64,000 bases of DNA, from the NCBI RefSeq assembly GCF_023544465.1, contig NZ_JALPVL010000013.1:186001-250000 (forward strand). Direction: 5' to 3'. The notes under the pieces are model-generated. The model saw only the letters and a program-made list of their open reading frames with translations. It had not been told where the DNA came from and did no database searches. How positions within the stretch are numbered: position 1 is the stretch's first letter; every line of letters starts with the position of its first letter. This DNA comes from Paractinoplanes maris (lineage in GTDB: Bacteria > Actinomycetota > Actinomycetes > Mycobacteriales > Micromonosporaceae). Position numbers and translations under genes: made by a program. This document shows positions 32,058-40,850 of this stretch, piece by piece.

Positions 32058-34625
32058 GTGACGGTGCTGCTGGAGCGCACGGCTGAGCTCGCCGCGCTCG
32101 ACGGCCTGCTCGCCGGCAGTGCGGCCGGTGGACGGGTGGCCGTGATCAGCGGCGAGGCGGGCGCCGGCAAGTCCACTCTGGCCGCCGCGTTCGCCGAGGC
32201 GGCCGGGCCGCGCGTGCAGATGCTCTGGGGCGCCTGCGATCCGCTGCTGACGCCGCGGGCGCTCGGGCCGCTGCACGACATCGCCCGGCGGCTCGGCGGG
32301 CGGTTGCGCGAGCGCATCGGTGACGGCCCGCGCGGTGAGGTCTTCGACCTGTTGCTGGAGGCGCTCGACCGGCCGCCGCAGGCCGCGCGCCCGGTTGTCG
32401 TGCTCGAGGATCTGCACTGGGCCGACGAGGCGACGCTCGACATGGTGGCGTTCCTCGGCCGGCGGCTCGCGCTCTGCCGGGCGTTGCTGCTGATCACCTA
32501 TCGCGAGGACGAGGTGGGGCCCGACCACCGCCTGCGGACCGTCCTGGCCGGGATCCCGCGCGGGCTGATCCGCCGGGTGGGCCTGCCGCCGCTCAGCCCG
32601 GCCGCGGTGGCCGAGCTGGCCCGGCGTGCGGGACGCGACGGCCCCGGCGTGCACGCGGTCACCGGCGGCAACCCGCTGCTGGTCACCGAGGTGCTGGCCG
32701 CTCCCGAGGTGGGCGTTCCCCCGACCGTACGAGATCTGGTCCTCAGCCGTCTGTCCACGCTCACGCCACCCGCCCGCGAGGTCGCGCACCTGGTGGCGGT
32801 GGTGCCGTCGCGGACCGGGCCGGAACTGCTCGGTGACCGGCTCGCCGAGGTCGACGAGTGCCTGGCCCGCGGCGTCCTCACGGCCAGCGGCGACGGCGTG
32901 GCCTTCCGCCACGAGCTGCTGCGCCGCGCCGTCGAGGAGAGCCTTTCCCCCGTACGCCGTCAGGCCCTGCACGCCGAGATCCTGACCGCGCTCGAGGACG
33001 TGAAGGCCGACCCCGCCCGCCTCGTGCATCACGCCCATCACGCCGGTGACTCCGCGGCCGTCCTGCGGTGGACGCCGGTCGCCGCGCGCAAGGCGGCCTC
33101 GCTCGGCGCCTACAACCAGGCCACCGTCCACTACGCGCGGGCGCTGCCGCTGACCGCCGACCGGCCCGCCGCCGAGCGCGCCGAGCTGCTCGAGGAATAC
33201 TCCGTCGCCGCCTACCACGGCGGGCTGGCCGAGGCGCTCGACGCCCGCCGGGCCGCGCTCGCCCTGCGCACCGAGCTCGGTGACCCCCTGGCGATCGGCG
33301 CCGGGCTGCGCTGGATGTCCCGGCTGAGCTGGTGGAACGGCCGCCCCGACGAGGCCCGTGACTGCGGGTTCCGGGCCGTCGAGGTGCTCGAGACGCAGCC
33401 GCCCGGGCCCGAGCTGGCGGCGGCCTACAGCAACCTGTCCCAGTTGTTCATGCTGGGCGACGAGGACGAGCGGGCGATCGGCTGGGGTCAGCGCGCGAGC
33501 GAGCTGGCCCGGGCCCTCGGTGACCTCGACACCGAGCTGCACGCACTGATCAACATGGGATCGGCCCGGCTGCACCTGGGGGACCGGGAAGGCGCGGCCG
33601 TGCTGCGGCGCGCGCACGACCTGGCCGTGGCGGCGGGCGGGTTCGACGACCACGCGGGCCGCGCCCTGACCAACCTGGCCAGCAGCGCGGTCGACCGGTA
33701 CGACCTGGACGAGGCCGAGGTGACCTTCGACCGGATCATGCCGTTCCTGGTCGCCCGGGACCTGGACGGTTACTACCGCCACCTGCAGGGCCACCGCGCC
33801 CGGATGTTCCTGGCCCGCGGCGACTGGCGGGCCGCCGAGGACGACGCGGTGCAGGCCCTGGCCGGACCGACCATGCACGGCGGTGGTCTGGTGCCGGCGG
33901 TGACCGCCCTGGCCATGCTGCGGGCCCGGCGGGACGAGCCCGGAGCCCTGGACGACGCGCTGGACGCGGGGAAGCGCGGCTACCCCACCGAGGAGGCGCA
34001 GTTCCTCTGCCCGGCGGCGGTCGCCCTCGCCGAGGCGTACTGGCTGGCCGGCGATCCGGCCCGGGCCGCGCGGGAGGCCGAACGCGGTCTGCAAGTGGCG
34101 CTGCGGGCCGATCAGCGGTGGTTCGTCGGCGAGCTGGCCTTCTGGAAGTGGCGCAGTGGCGACGAGTCCCCGGCCCCGGCCACCGCGGCCGAGCCGTTCC
34201 GCCTGGTGATCGACGGCGACTGGCGAGCCGCGGCGGCGGCCTGGTCCGCGATGGGCTGCACCTACCTGGCGGCCTGTTGTCTGTCCCACGGCGACGCCGC
34301 GGCGGCGGCCGAGGCGCTGCGCGTCTTCGACCGGCTGGGCGCGCTGGCCCCGGCCCGCCGGCTCCGGGCCGACCTGCGCGAACGCGGCCTGCGGGTGCCG
34401 CGCGGCCCGCGCCCGTCGACGGCCGCCGACCCGACCGGCCTGACCGGCCGTCAGCAGGAGGTGCTGGTGCTGGTCGCCGAGGGCCTGAGCAACGCCGACA
34501 TCGCGGCCCGCCTCACCCTCTCGGCCAAGACCGTCGACCACCACGTCTCGGCCGTCCTGGCCAAGCTCGGCGTCTCGTCCCGCGGCCGGGCCGCCGCCGA
34601 GGCCCGGGACCGCGGCCTGATCTGA
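32058..34625 (+). CDS. LAL-type LuxR regulator (AAA ATPase, TPR, LuxR HTH)
   Basis: 855 residues from GTG 32058. N-terminal ATPase: Walker A ISGEAGAGKSTLAAAF (about 32-47) and Walker B-like PVVVLEDLHWADE (about 113-125). A long TPR-like helical region follows (about 300-770). The C-terminal HTH is TGRQQEVLVLVAEGLSNADI then LSAKTVDHHVSAVLAKLGV. A complete MalT-like regulator; the ligand is unknown. Monocistronic, 39 bp after GH3. Confidence 0.92.
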   Translation: MTVLLERTAELAALDGLLAGSAAGGRVAVISGEAGAGKSTLAAAFAEAAGPRVQMLWGACDPLLTPRALGPLHDIARRLGGRLRERIGDGPRGEVFDLLLEALDRPPQAARPVVVLEDLHWADEATLDMVAFLGRRLALCRALLLITYREDEVGPDHRLRTVLAGIPRGLIRRVGLPPLSPAAVAELARRAGRDGPGVHAVTGGNPLLVTEVLAAPEVGVPPTVRDLVLSRLSTLTPPAREVAHLVAVVPSRTGPELLGDRLAEVDECLARGVLTASGDGVAFRHELLRRAVEESLSPVRRQALHAEILTALEDVKADPARLVHHAHHAGDSAAVLRWTPVAARKAASLGAYNQATVHYARALPLTADRPAAERAELLEEYSVAAYHGGLAEALDARRAALALRTELGDPLAIGAGLRWMSRLSWWNGRPDEARDCGFRAVEVLETQPPGPELAAAYSNLSQLFMLGDEDERAIGWGQRASELARALGDLDTELHALINMGSARLHLGDREGAAVLRRAHDLAVAAGGFDDHAGRALTNLASSAVDRYDLDEAEVTFDRIMPFLVARDLDGYYRHLQGHRARMFLARGDWRAAEDDAVQALAGPTMHGGGLVPAVTALAMLRARRDEPGALDDALDAGKRGYPTEEAQFLCPAAVALAEAYWLAGDPARAAREAERGLQVALRADQRWFVGELAFWKWRSGDESPAPATAAEPFRLVIDGDWRAAAAAWSAMGCTYLAACCLSHGDAAAAAEALRVFDRLGALAPARRLRADLRERGLRVPRGPRPSTAADPTGLTGRQQEVLVLVAEGLSNADIAARLTLSAKTVDHHVSAVLAKLGVSSRGRAAAEARDRGLI

Positions 34626-34665
34626 GACCTCACCGCTCGCGGCCAGGTGGTCCTGCTCTGAGGGC

Positions 34666-34733
34666 TGCCGCTCGCCGCTCAGTGGCCTGCGGCTCGCCGC
34701 TCAGGTGGCCTGCGGCTCGCCGCTCAGGTGGCC
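34666..34733 (+). repeat. Three tandem 22-23 bp repeats over the 3' end of the TetR gene
   Basis: Units at 34666-34687, 34688-34710 and 34711-34733 share the core ctcgccgctcag-gtggcc. Because 23 is not a multiple of three, the second reading on the minus strand shifts frame, and the TetR stop (34703-34701) arises inside the repeat. Confidence 0.85.
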
Positions 34734-35324
34734 GATCAGGCGTTTGAGCTGTTCGCGGTAGGTGTCCAGAAACTCGGGGGAGTCGGCGGGCAGCCCGGTG
34801 AAGTCCTCGGCGAACCCGGCCAGCAGCGTCGGCGCCAGCGCCGCGCCGAACAGCGCGAGCTGCAGATAGGCCGGGTCGAGGTCCCCGGCGATCTCGCCCT
34901 GGGTCTGGCGCCGCCGCAGGTCGGCGACCATCGCCTGCCGATAGTCGGTGTCGCCCTCCTCGCGCTCGCCCGAGAGTGCCTGCCAGATCAGCAGGCGGAC
35001 CCAGTGTCGCTGCGACTCCCCGACGTGGGTGAACGCGGCGACCACCTCGTCGAGCGGCGCGCCGGGCCGGTTGAGGCCCGCGCTGAGCTGCCGCCACCGC
35101 TCGAGCAGGGCCCGGTAGAGCCCGGCCTTGCCGTCGAAGTAGTACGAGATCAGCTGCTGGTTGGCCCCGGCCCGCCGGGCGATCGCCCCGATCCGGGCCC
35201 CGGCGAAGCCGTGCTCGCCGAACTCCACCAGCGCCGCGTCGAGAATCCGCTCTTTCGTGCGGTCGGGATCACGCTGGCGCTCCCCGCCGGAGGGCGATCG
35301 GCGGGGCCGGGGCTGGTCGGACAT
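34701..35324 (-). CDS. TetR-family transcriptional repressor
   Basis: 207 residues from ATG 35324. N-terminal HTH: RTKERILDAALVEFGEHGFA, then IGAIARRAGANQQLISYYFDGK. The C-terminal ligand domain belongs to the TetR_C group common in monooxygenase regulators. Divergent from the FAD monooxygenase 64 bp away, whose -35 overlaps a good palindrome, so it probably represses both. The last residues are set by a tandem repeat. Confidence 0.9.
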   Translation of the reverse strand: MSDQPRPRRSPSGGERQRDPDRTKERILDAALVEFGEHGFAGARIGAIARRAGANQQLISYYFDGKAGLYRALLERWRQLSAGLNRPGAPLDEVVAAFTHVGESQRHWVRLLIWQALSGEREEGDTDYRQAMVADLRRRQTQGEIAGDLDPAYLQLALFGAALAPTLLAGFAEDFTGLPADSPEFLDTYREQLKRLIGHLSGEPQAT

Positions 35325-35337
35325 GTCGCCGAGCGTA

Positions 35338-35359
35338 TCAATCAAACATTTGGTTGACA
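35338..35359. promoter_or_regulatory. Probable TetR operator overlapping the monooxygenase -35
   Basis: A 20-bp imperfect palindrome at 35338-35357 (8 of 10 pairs match; core CAAACATTTG) overlaps a consensus TTGACA at 35354-35359. GACACT 17 bp further on is the candidate -10, eight bases before ATG 35389. Confidence 0.6.
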
Positions 35360-35388
35360 GAATCATCCGTACGTCTGACACTCGGCGC

Positions 35389-36966
35389 ATGGAAACCTCA
35401 GTGCTGGTGATCGGTGGCGGCATCGGCGGTCTGGCCCTCGCCCACGGGCTACGGCGAGCCGGCGTCCCGGTCCGCGTCCTCGAACGAACCCGCGAGCGCA
35501 CCGACTGGCTCCAGGGCTACCGCATCCACATCAACCCGGCCGGCGCCCGAGCCCTGCACGACCTGCTCCCACCGAGCGGCTGGGCGGCCTTCCTCCGGGC
35601 CGCCTCGCCCGGCGGCGGGTTCGGCTTCCTCACCGACCGCGGCACCGACCTGCTCGGACTGGCCGACGACGAGATCAACGCGCCGGGGGCCGGGGCGCCC
35701 GACCGGCACTACGGCATCGGCCGCATCCAGCTGCGCGAGGCCCTGCTCGACGGCCTGGGCGACGTGCTCGAGACGGGGTGCGAGCTCATTTCGTACGAGG
35801 TGGACGGCGAGCAGGTGATCGCCCACCTCGCCGACGGCTCGACCGCTCGCGGCGCCGCCCTGGTCGGAGCCGACGGCGCGAACTCCCGCGTCCGCGCCCA
35901 GCTGCTGCCGGCCGCCGCGGGCCGGGTGGACACCGGAGTCCTCACGATCGCCGGCCGCTGCCGGTCACTCGACGGACTCCCCCCGATGCTGACCAGCCGG
36001 GCCAACGTCGTGATCCCGCGCGGGCGGGGCTCCCTGTTCACCGCGGCGTGGGGCACTGATGGCACCGCCCGGCCGAGCGAGGTGACAGCCGCCCCGAGTA
36101 GCAGACCCGCTGCCCCGAGTGGCGGACCAGCCGACTCGACCGACGGACCAGCCGACTCGACCGGCGGACCAGCCGACTCGACCGGCGGACCAGCCGACTC
36201 GACCGGCGGACCAGCCGACTCGACCGGCGGACCAGCCGTCTCGACCGGCGGACCAGCCGTCCTCAGCGGCAGGTCAGTCGCCCCCAGCAGCGGCTCAGCC
36301 GCCCGGGCCAGCAGGTCAGCCGCCCCTGCTGACGGAGTGGCCGCCTCAACCGGGGACTCGGTGCCGAGCGTCGGTGAGCAGGTCCTTTGGGGATTCTCGG
36401 ACGCGACCGCGACCTTCCCGGCCGGTGTGGAGCGGCTCGACGCGGAGGCGCTGACGCGGATCGTGGACGAGCGCCTGCGCGACTGGGCGCCCGAGTTCCG
36501 CACCCTGGTGAGTCGCAGCGATCCCGCCACAGTCAACGCATTCCGGGTCAAGAGCGCCACCGTCGTGGTGCCACCCCACCCGTCTGGGTGGGGCTTCAAG
36601 TTACCCGCCGCCTCCGACAAGAACGTCGAGTTGTCCACAGGCCGCGTCACCCTGCTCGGCGACGCCGTCCACAGCATGACGCCCATGGCCGGCGTCGGCG
36701 CGAACACCGCACTCCGCGACGCCGCCCTCCTCAACCGTGAGCTCGCCGCCGCCTTCCGGGGCGAGACGCCGCTGCTCACCGCGATCGAACGGTACGAACG
36801 CGAGATGCTCACCTACGGCTTCGCCGCCGTACGCCTGTCGTTGCGCAACGCCCGGCAGGCAGCGCACTCCACCGCCGCCGGCCGCGCCCTCTTCCGCACC
36901 GCACTCCGCCTGACCGCCGCCACCCCACCACTACGCCGCCGCTTCGCCCGCGGGTTGGGCAACTGA
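35389..36966 (+). CDS. FAD-dependent aromatic-type monooxygenase with a repetitive insert
   Basis: 525 residues from ATG 35389. PHBH-type flavin monooxygenase: dinucleotide motif VIGGGIGGLALAHGL at the N-terminus, DG motif ALVGADGANSRVR, and FAD-ribityl motif LLGDAVHSMTPMAGVGANTA at about 422. Relatives are about 400-420 residues; the excess is a low-complexity insert at about 228-330 made of GGPADST heptads and Ser/Ala/Pro-rich sequence, between two strands of the substrate domain. The reading frame stays open throughout. Substrate unknown. Confidence 0.88.
   Translation: METSVLVIGGGIGGLALAHGLRRAGVPVRVLERTRERTDWLQGYRIHINPAGARALHDLLPPSGWAAFLRAASPGGGFGFLTDRGTDLLGLADDEINAPGAGAPDRHYGIGRIQLREALLDGLGDVLETGCELISYEVDGEQVIAHLADGSTARGAALVGADGANSRVRAQLLPAAAGRVDTGVLTIAGRCRSLDGLPPMLTSRANVVIPRGRGSLFTAAWGTDGTARPSEVTAAPSSRPAAPSGGPADSTDGPADSTGGPADSTGGPADSTGGPADSTGGPAVSTGGPAVLSGRSVAPSSGSAARASRSAAPADGVAASTGDSVPSVGEQVLWGFSDATATFPAGVERLDAEALTRIVDERLRDWAPEFRTLVSRSDPATVNAFRVKSATVVVPPHPSGWGFKLPAASDKNVELSTGRVTLLGDAVHSMTPMAGVGANTALRDAALLNRELAAAFRGETPLLTAIERYEREMLTYGFAAVRLSLRNARQAAHSTAAGRALFRTALRLTAATPPLRRRFARGLGN
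36121..36267 (+). repeat. 21-bp minisatellite, seven in-frame units
   Basis: Seven 21-bp units, the first five encoding GGPADST (one Asp variant at its first Gly) and the last two variants (GGPAVST, GGPAVLS). Nearly identical units suggest recent slippage; length changes stay in frame. Confidence 0.95.
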
Positions 36967-37115
36967 GCGGCCCGCCGGTCCCGCGCGGCCCAGCCGGGCC
37001 CAAGCCACGCCCGTTCCGCCGCGCGGGCCGCCCCAGACCGCCCGGCAACGGAGCCGGCCAACATAGGGAGCTCTCCCCATGTGCCGCGACCTGCGAATTC
37101 CCTACCGTCGAAGAC

Positions 37116-37925
37116 ATGAGCGAACTGGAACTCGAAGGCCTGAAAGCCAAACAACAGAAAACCTGGGCCAGCGGCGACTACGGCGCCGTGGCCGCTTTGA
37201 TCCATCCGATGGCCGAGGACACCGTCCAAGCGGCCGACCTGTCAGCCGGGGCCGAGGTGCTCGACGTCGCGGCCGGCACCGGCAACGCCTCGATCGCCGC
37301 GGCGCGCTGCGGCTGCCGGGTGACGGCCACCGACTACGTACCGGGCCTGCTCGCCCGGGCCCGCGAACGCGCCGACGCCGAGCACCTGCCCATCACCACC
37401 GAGATCGCCGACGCCGAGAACCTGCCCTACCCGGACGGCCGCTTCGACGCGGTGGTGTCGGTGGTCGGTGCCATGTTCGCCCCGGATCAGGAGCGCACCG
37501 CCGCCGAGCTGACCCGGGTGTGCCGCGGCGGCGGCACCATCGCCATGGCGAACTGGACGCCCGACGGCTTCATCGGTGAGATGTTCCGGACCGTCGGCCG
37601 GCGGGTCCCGCCGCCGCCCGGCATCCGCGGCCCGGTCGAGTGGGGCAGCGAGGACCGGGTACGCGAGCTCTTCGGTGATCGGGTCGGCGACGTGCGCGTC
37701 GAACGGCGCGACTTCGTCTTCCGCTTCACCTCGCCGGAGCGCTTCGCCGACTATTTCCGGCAGCACTACGGCCCGACCCTCAAGGCCTTCGAGGCTCTCG
37801 GCGCCGACGGCGGCAAGCCGCTTTACGACGATTTGGTGGCCCTGGTCGGCCGCTACAACACCGCCACCGACGGCACGGCCCGCATCCCGTCCGCCTATCT
37901 GCGGATCGTCGCCACCCGGGCCTGA
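37116..37925 (+). CDS. SAM-dependent methyltransferase (class I, UbiE-like)
   Basis: 269 residues. SAM motif I VLDVAAGTGNASIAAA (about 48-63), acidic motif VTATDYVPGLLARA, motif III region ENLPYPDGRFDAVVSVVGAM. The C-terminal part (PPPPGIRGPVEWGSEDRVRE) matches a common actinobacterial subfamily without known substrate. Stands alone, 150 bp after the monooxygenase. Confidence 0.87.
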   Translation: MSELELEGLKAKQQKTWASGDYGAVAALIHPMAEDTVQAADLSAGAEVLDVAAGTGNASIAAARCGCRVTATDYVPGLLARARERADAEHLPITTEIADAENLPYPDGRFDAVVSVVGAMFAPDQERTAAELTRVCRGGGTIAMANWTPDGFIGEMFRTVGRRVPPPPGIRGPVEWGSEDRVRELFGDRVGDVRVERRDFVFRFTSPERFADYFRQHYGPTLKAFEALGADGGKPLYDDLVALVGRYNTATDGTARIPSAYLRIVATRA

Positions 37926-37980
37926 CGTGACGGCGCCCGGCCTCGGAGGGGGAGGCCGGGCCGTACGCTCCACAAAGGTC

Positions 37981-38502
37981 TCAGGCCTGCGCTTCCTGAC
38001 TCCGGGTCGGCAGCGCGGCGGGATGCGGGACGTCGGAGGGGAAGTGCAGCTCGGCGGCGCGGGCGCCGGGGGAGAGCTCGTTGAGCGCTTCGGTCAGCGC
38101 GTTCGCGCCGGCCGTGCCCAGCTTCTCGAACTCCATTTTGATCACCGGCGTGGCCAGTTTGGCCAGGCCGTGCATTTCGAGCTCTATCCGGTACGTCACC
38201 TCGGCCCCCGTCTCGACCGGCCGCACCACAACCGTGTCGATGCAGGTGGCGCCCTCGTTGCGCCCGTGGAAGACCAGCCGGCCGGGCGCCGCCTCGGCCA
38301 GCGTGTAGGTCATCTCGGTCGTGATGCCGAGCAGCCGGCAGGTCTGATGCCAGCTCGCCCCGGGCGCGATCGGGCCGGCGTCGTTGCGGGTCGCCTCGCG
38401 CACGGCCGGATCCCACCGAGCGGTATTGCTGAAATCACTCAGATAGCCGAACGCCACAGCAGCATCAACACGCACGGCGAGCGTGCGCTCCACGACGATC
38501 AT
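37981..38502 (-). CDS. SRPBCC (polyketide cyclase/START-like) protein
   Basis: 173 residues. SRPBCC fold signs: an N-terminal strand with paired Val/Ala (VERTLAVRVDAAVAFGYLSD), FSNTARWDPAV, a beta-sheet body, and a long C-terminal helix (IKMEFEKLGTAGANALTEAL). These proteins bind hydrophobic ligands in a deep cavity; no catalytic residues are diagnostic. Confidence 0.8.
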   Translation of the reverse strand: MIVVERTLAVRVDAAVAFGYLSDFSNTARWDPAVREATRNDAGPIAPGASWHQTCRLLGITTEMTYTLAEAAPGRLVFHGRNEGATCIDTVVVRPVETGAEVTYRIELEMHGLAKLATPVIKMEFEKLGTAGANALTEALNELSPGARAAELHFPSDVPHPAALPTRSQEAQA

Positions 38503-38553
38503 GAGTCCCCCCAGGGCGTCGGCATGCTGCTCCAGCGTAGTGGCCGCTTCTGA

Positions 38554-39078
38554 TCACTGCCCTGTTTTCTTGGGCGCCACGGCGCCCGGCGGCGGCGTGG
38601 ACGCCACGGCGCCCGGCGAAGGGGAAGGCGGCGCGGTCGGGCGGAAGTCCCGCACATAGCGACGCTGCCACGGTGTCTCGACCGCCCGCGGGTGGTAGTG
38701 CTCGCGTACGAAAGCCACCGCCTCACCAGGAGGCACCCCGTCGAGCACGGCCAGGCAGGCCAGCGCCGTCCCGGTGCGCCCGCGCCCGCCACCGCAGGCG
38801 ATCTCCACCCGCTCCGACGCCGCCCGCAGCCAGGCCTCGTGGAAAACCTCTTCCGCGTACGCGGGATCGCCCGGCAGCCGGAAGTCGGGCCACCGCACCC
38901 ACCGGCTGACCCACCCGAACTCCGGCGGCGCCGAACCCAGCAGATAGACCCCGAAGGCCGGCGGGTGCCCCGACGGCATCGGCTCACGCAGCCCCCGGCC
39001 ACGCACGAGCCGCCCGGACGGCAACCGCAGCACGCCGGTCTCCCCGGTCTCCCACAACCGCGTCGTCACGGAATTCAT
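38554..39078 (-). CDS. Protein-tyrosine-phosphatase-like protein
   Basis: 174 residues from ATG 39078. The P-loop CGGGRGRTGTALA matches C-x5-R-T/S of Cys-based phosphatases, with the upstream WPDFRLPGD supplying a possible general-acid Asp. A Pro/Ala-rich tail (GAVASTPPPGAVAPKK) follows. Substrate could be a phosphoprotein or phosphoinositide. Divergent from the argS leader, 27 bp apart. Confidence 0.8.
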   Translation of the reverse strand: MNSVTTRLWETGETGVLRLPSGRLVRGRGLREPMPSGHPPAFGVYLLGSAPPEFGWVSRWVRWPDFRLPGDPAYAEEVFHEAWLRAASERVEIACGGGRGRTGTALACLAVLDGVPPGEAVAFVREHYHPRAVETPWQRRYVRDFRPTAPPSPSPGAVASTPPPGAVAPKKTGQ

Positions 39079-39105
39079 CTTGCCGCGTGCGCTACCGTGT
39101 TGCCC

Positions 39106-39150
39106 ATGCACACCTTCAGCGAGCGACGCCGGCGTTTCGTCCGCCGCTGA
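39106..39150 (+). CDS. Arginine-rich leader peptide of argS
   Basis: 14-residue ORF MHTFSERRRRFVRR followed by TGA (39148-39150). Six of 14 codons are Arg, including four in a row that use CGA, CGC, CGG and CGT. It lies 85 bp before argS, and TACCGT (39093-39098) is placed seven bases before its ATG, fitting leaderless transcription. Together with the downstream competing hairpins this is the architecture of ribosome-mediated attenuation: stalling at Arg codons when charged tRNA-Arg is low would favour expression of arginyl-tRNA synthetase. Confidence 0.75.
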   Translation: MHTFSERRRRFVRR

Positions 39151-39160
39151 GTGCTGTCCT

Positions 39161-39212
39161 CCGGCGGGTCGATCCCGCCGGTCCTGCTCGCTGATCCGGT
39201 CGACCCGCTTTT
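39161..39212 (+). terminator. argS attenuator: terminator hairpin and competing antiterminator
   Basis: Terminator: GCGGGTCGA (39164-39172) pairs perfectly with TCGACCCGC (39200-39208), followed by TTTT (39209-39212). Competitor: CCGGCGGG (39161-39168) pairs perfectly with CCCGCCGG (39174-39181). They share 39164-39168, so only one can form. A third pairing of ccgcc in the leader's last Arg codons (39141-39145) with ggcgg (39163-39167) would link ribosome position to the choice. Confidence 0.75.
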
Positions 39213-39235
39213 CGCGTCCGTCGATGGGTCTGCTC

Positions 39236-40849
39236 ATGAATCTCGAAACTCTTCTGTCCACCCCGCTGGCCGCCGCCTTCGAGGCGGTCGCCGGTGAGCC
39301 GGTCGACCCCGCCGTGCGGGCGTCGCAGCACGCCGACTTCCAGTCCGGGGCCGCACTCGCCGTGGCCCGCAAGCTGGGCCGGGCCCCGCGGGAGACAGCG
39401 GCCGAGGTCGCCGCCCGGGCCGGCCTCGCGGGCCTGGCCGAGGTGGAGATCTCCGGTCCCGGTTTCCTCAACCTGACCGTGGCCGACGAGGTGCTGGTGT
39501 CGCTGCTCGCCGAACCCGACGCCCCACCGCCGATCACGGCCGAGCGGGTCCTCATCGACTACTCCGGGCCCAACGTGGCCAAGGAGCTGCACGTGGGGCA
39601 CCTGCGGTCGACGATCATCGGGGACGCGCTGGCGCGGCTGTTCAGCTGGGCCGGTCACGACGTGGTGCGGGTCAACCACCTGGGCGACTGGGGCACCCAG
39701 TTCGGCATGCTGATCGAGCACCTGGCCGACCTCGGCGGCCCCACCAGTGAGTTCAGCCTCGGCGATCTGACCGACTTCTATCGGCAGGCCCGAGTCAAGT
39801 TCGACAGCGACGACGACTTCCGCACCCGGGCCCGGCTGCGGGTGGTCGCCCTGCAGGGCGGCGACGAGCCGAGCCGGGCGATGTGGCGGCGGCTGGTCGA
39901 GCAGTCCGAGCGGCTGTTCGTGGCCGATTACGAGCGGCTCGGCATCACCCTGGGCCGGGACGATTTCGCCGGCGAGAGCTCCTATCAGGACCAACTCGGA
40001 TCGGTGGTCGACGAGCTGAGAGCGAGGGGCCTGCTGGTCGAGAGCGAGGGTGCGTTGTGCGCGTTCCCCGCCGGGTTCACCGGCCGCGACGGCGAGCCGC
40101 TGCCGCTGATCGTGCGCAAGAGCGACGGCGGTTTCGGGTACGCGGCGACGGACCTCGCCGCCCTCCGGCACCGGGTGGTCGAGGTGAAGGCCGACCGGTT
40201 GCTCTACGTCGTCGGTGCCCCGCAGAGCATGCATTTCCGGATGGTCTTCGCCGTCGGCCGCGACGCGGGCTGGCTGACCGGCCCGGCCACCGCCGAGCAC
40301 GTCAGCTTCGGCTCGATCCTCGGCCCCGACGGCAAGATGCTCAAGACCCGGTCGGGCGACACGATCCGGCTGTCCGACCTGCTCGACGAGGCGGACACCC
40401 GGGCCACGTCGCCCGAGGTCGGCATCGGCGCGATCAAGTACGCCGACCTGTCCTCGGACCGGCGCAGCGACTACGTCTTCGACTGGGACCGCATGCTGGC
40501 CGCCACCGGCAACACCGGCCCCTATCTCCAGTACGCCGTGGCCCGGATCCGCTCCGTGCTGCGCAAGGCGTCGATCGAGCTGGGCGCGATCACGCTGGGC
40601 GACCCGGCCGAGCGGCGCCTGGCGCTGACCGTGCTCGGCTTCGAGCCCGCGGTGGCGGCCGCCCTCGAATGTCGGGAGCCGCACCGGCTCGCCGTCCACC
40701 TGCACGAGGTGGCGGTGGCGTTCTCGGCCTTCTACGAGCGCTGCCCGATCCTGGCCTCGCCGAGCCGGCTGGCACTGACCGCCCGCACCGGCGAGACCCT
40801 GCGGCTCGGCCTCGACCTGCTCGGCCTGCCCGTACCCGAGGCGATGTGA
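39236..40849 (+). CDS. argS: Arginyl-tRNA synthetase
   Basis: 537 residues from ATG 39236 (ATG 39224 would add four). Charges tRNA-Arg with arginine. The N-terminal Arg-S domain is present; the catalytic core has VAKELHVGHLRSTIIGDALA (HIGH motif) and LGPDGKMLKTRSGD at the KMSKS position; the C-terminal DALR anticodon-binding domain begins around YLQYAVARIRSVLRKA. Slightly shorter than many ArgS proteins but complete. Probably controlled by the leader peptide upstream. Confidence 0.95.
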   Translation: MNLETLLSTPLAAAFEAVAGEPVDPAVRASQHADFQSGAALAVARKLGRAPRETAAEVAARAGLAGLAEVEISGPGFLNLTVADEVLVSLLAEPDAPPPITAERVLIDYSGPNVAKELHVGHLRSTIIGDALARLFSWAGHDVVRVNHLGDWGTQFGMLIEHLADLGGPTSEFSLGDLTDFYRQARVKFDSDDDFRTRARLRVVALQGGDEPSRAMWRRLVEQSERLFVADYERLGITLGRDDFAGESSYQDQLGSVVDELRARGLLVESEGALCAFPAGFTGRDGEPLPLIVRKSDGGFGYAATDLAALRHRVVEVKADRLLYVVGAPQSMHFRMVFAVGRDAGWLTGPATAEHVSFGSILGPDGKMLKTRSGDTIRLSDLLDEADTRATSPEVGIGAIKYADLSSDRRSDYVFDWDRMLAATGNTGPYLQYAVARIRSVLRKASIELGAITLGDPAERRLALTVLGFEPAVAAALECREPHRLAVHLHEVAVAFSAFYERCPILASPSRLALTARTGETLRLGLDLLGLPVPEAM

Positions 40850-40850
40850 C

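Noticed and set aside
32022..34544. An 840-codon minus-strand frame opposite the LAL regulator
   Set aside because: Antisense shadow; plus strand encodes Walker A and LuxR HTH motifs.
36121..36267. A CRISPR-like array
   Set aside because: Repeats are directly adjacent without spacers, 21 bp, in frame within a gene, and no cas gene is present.
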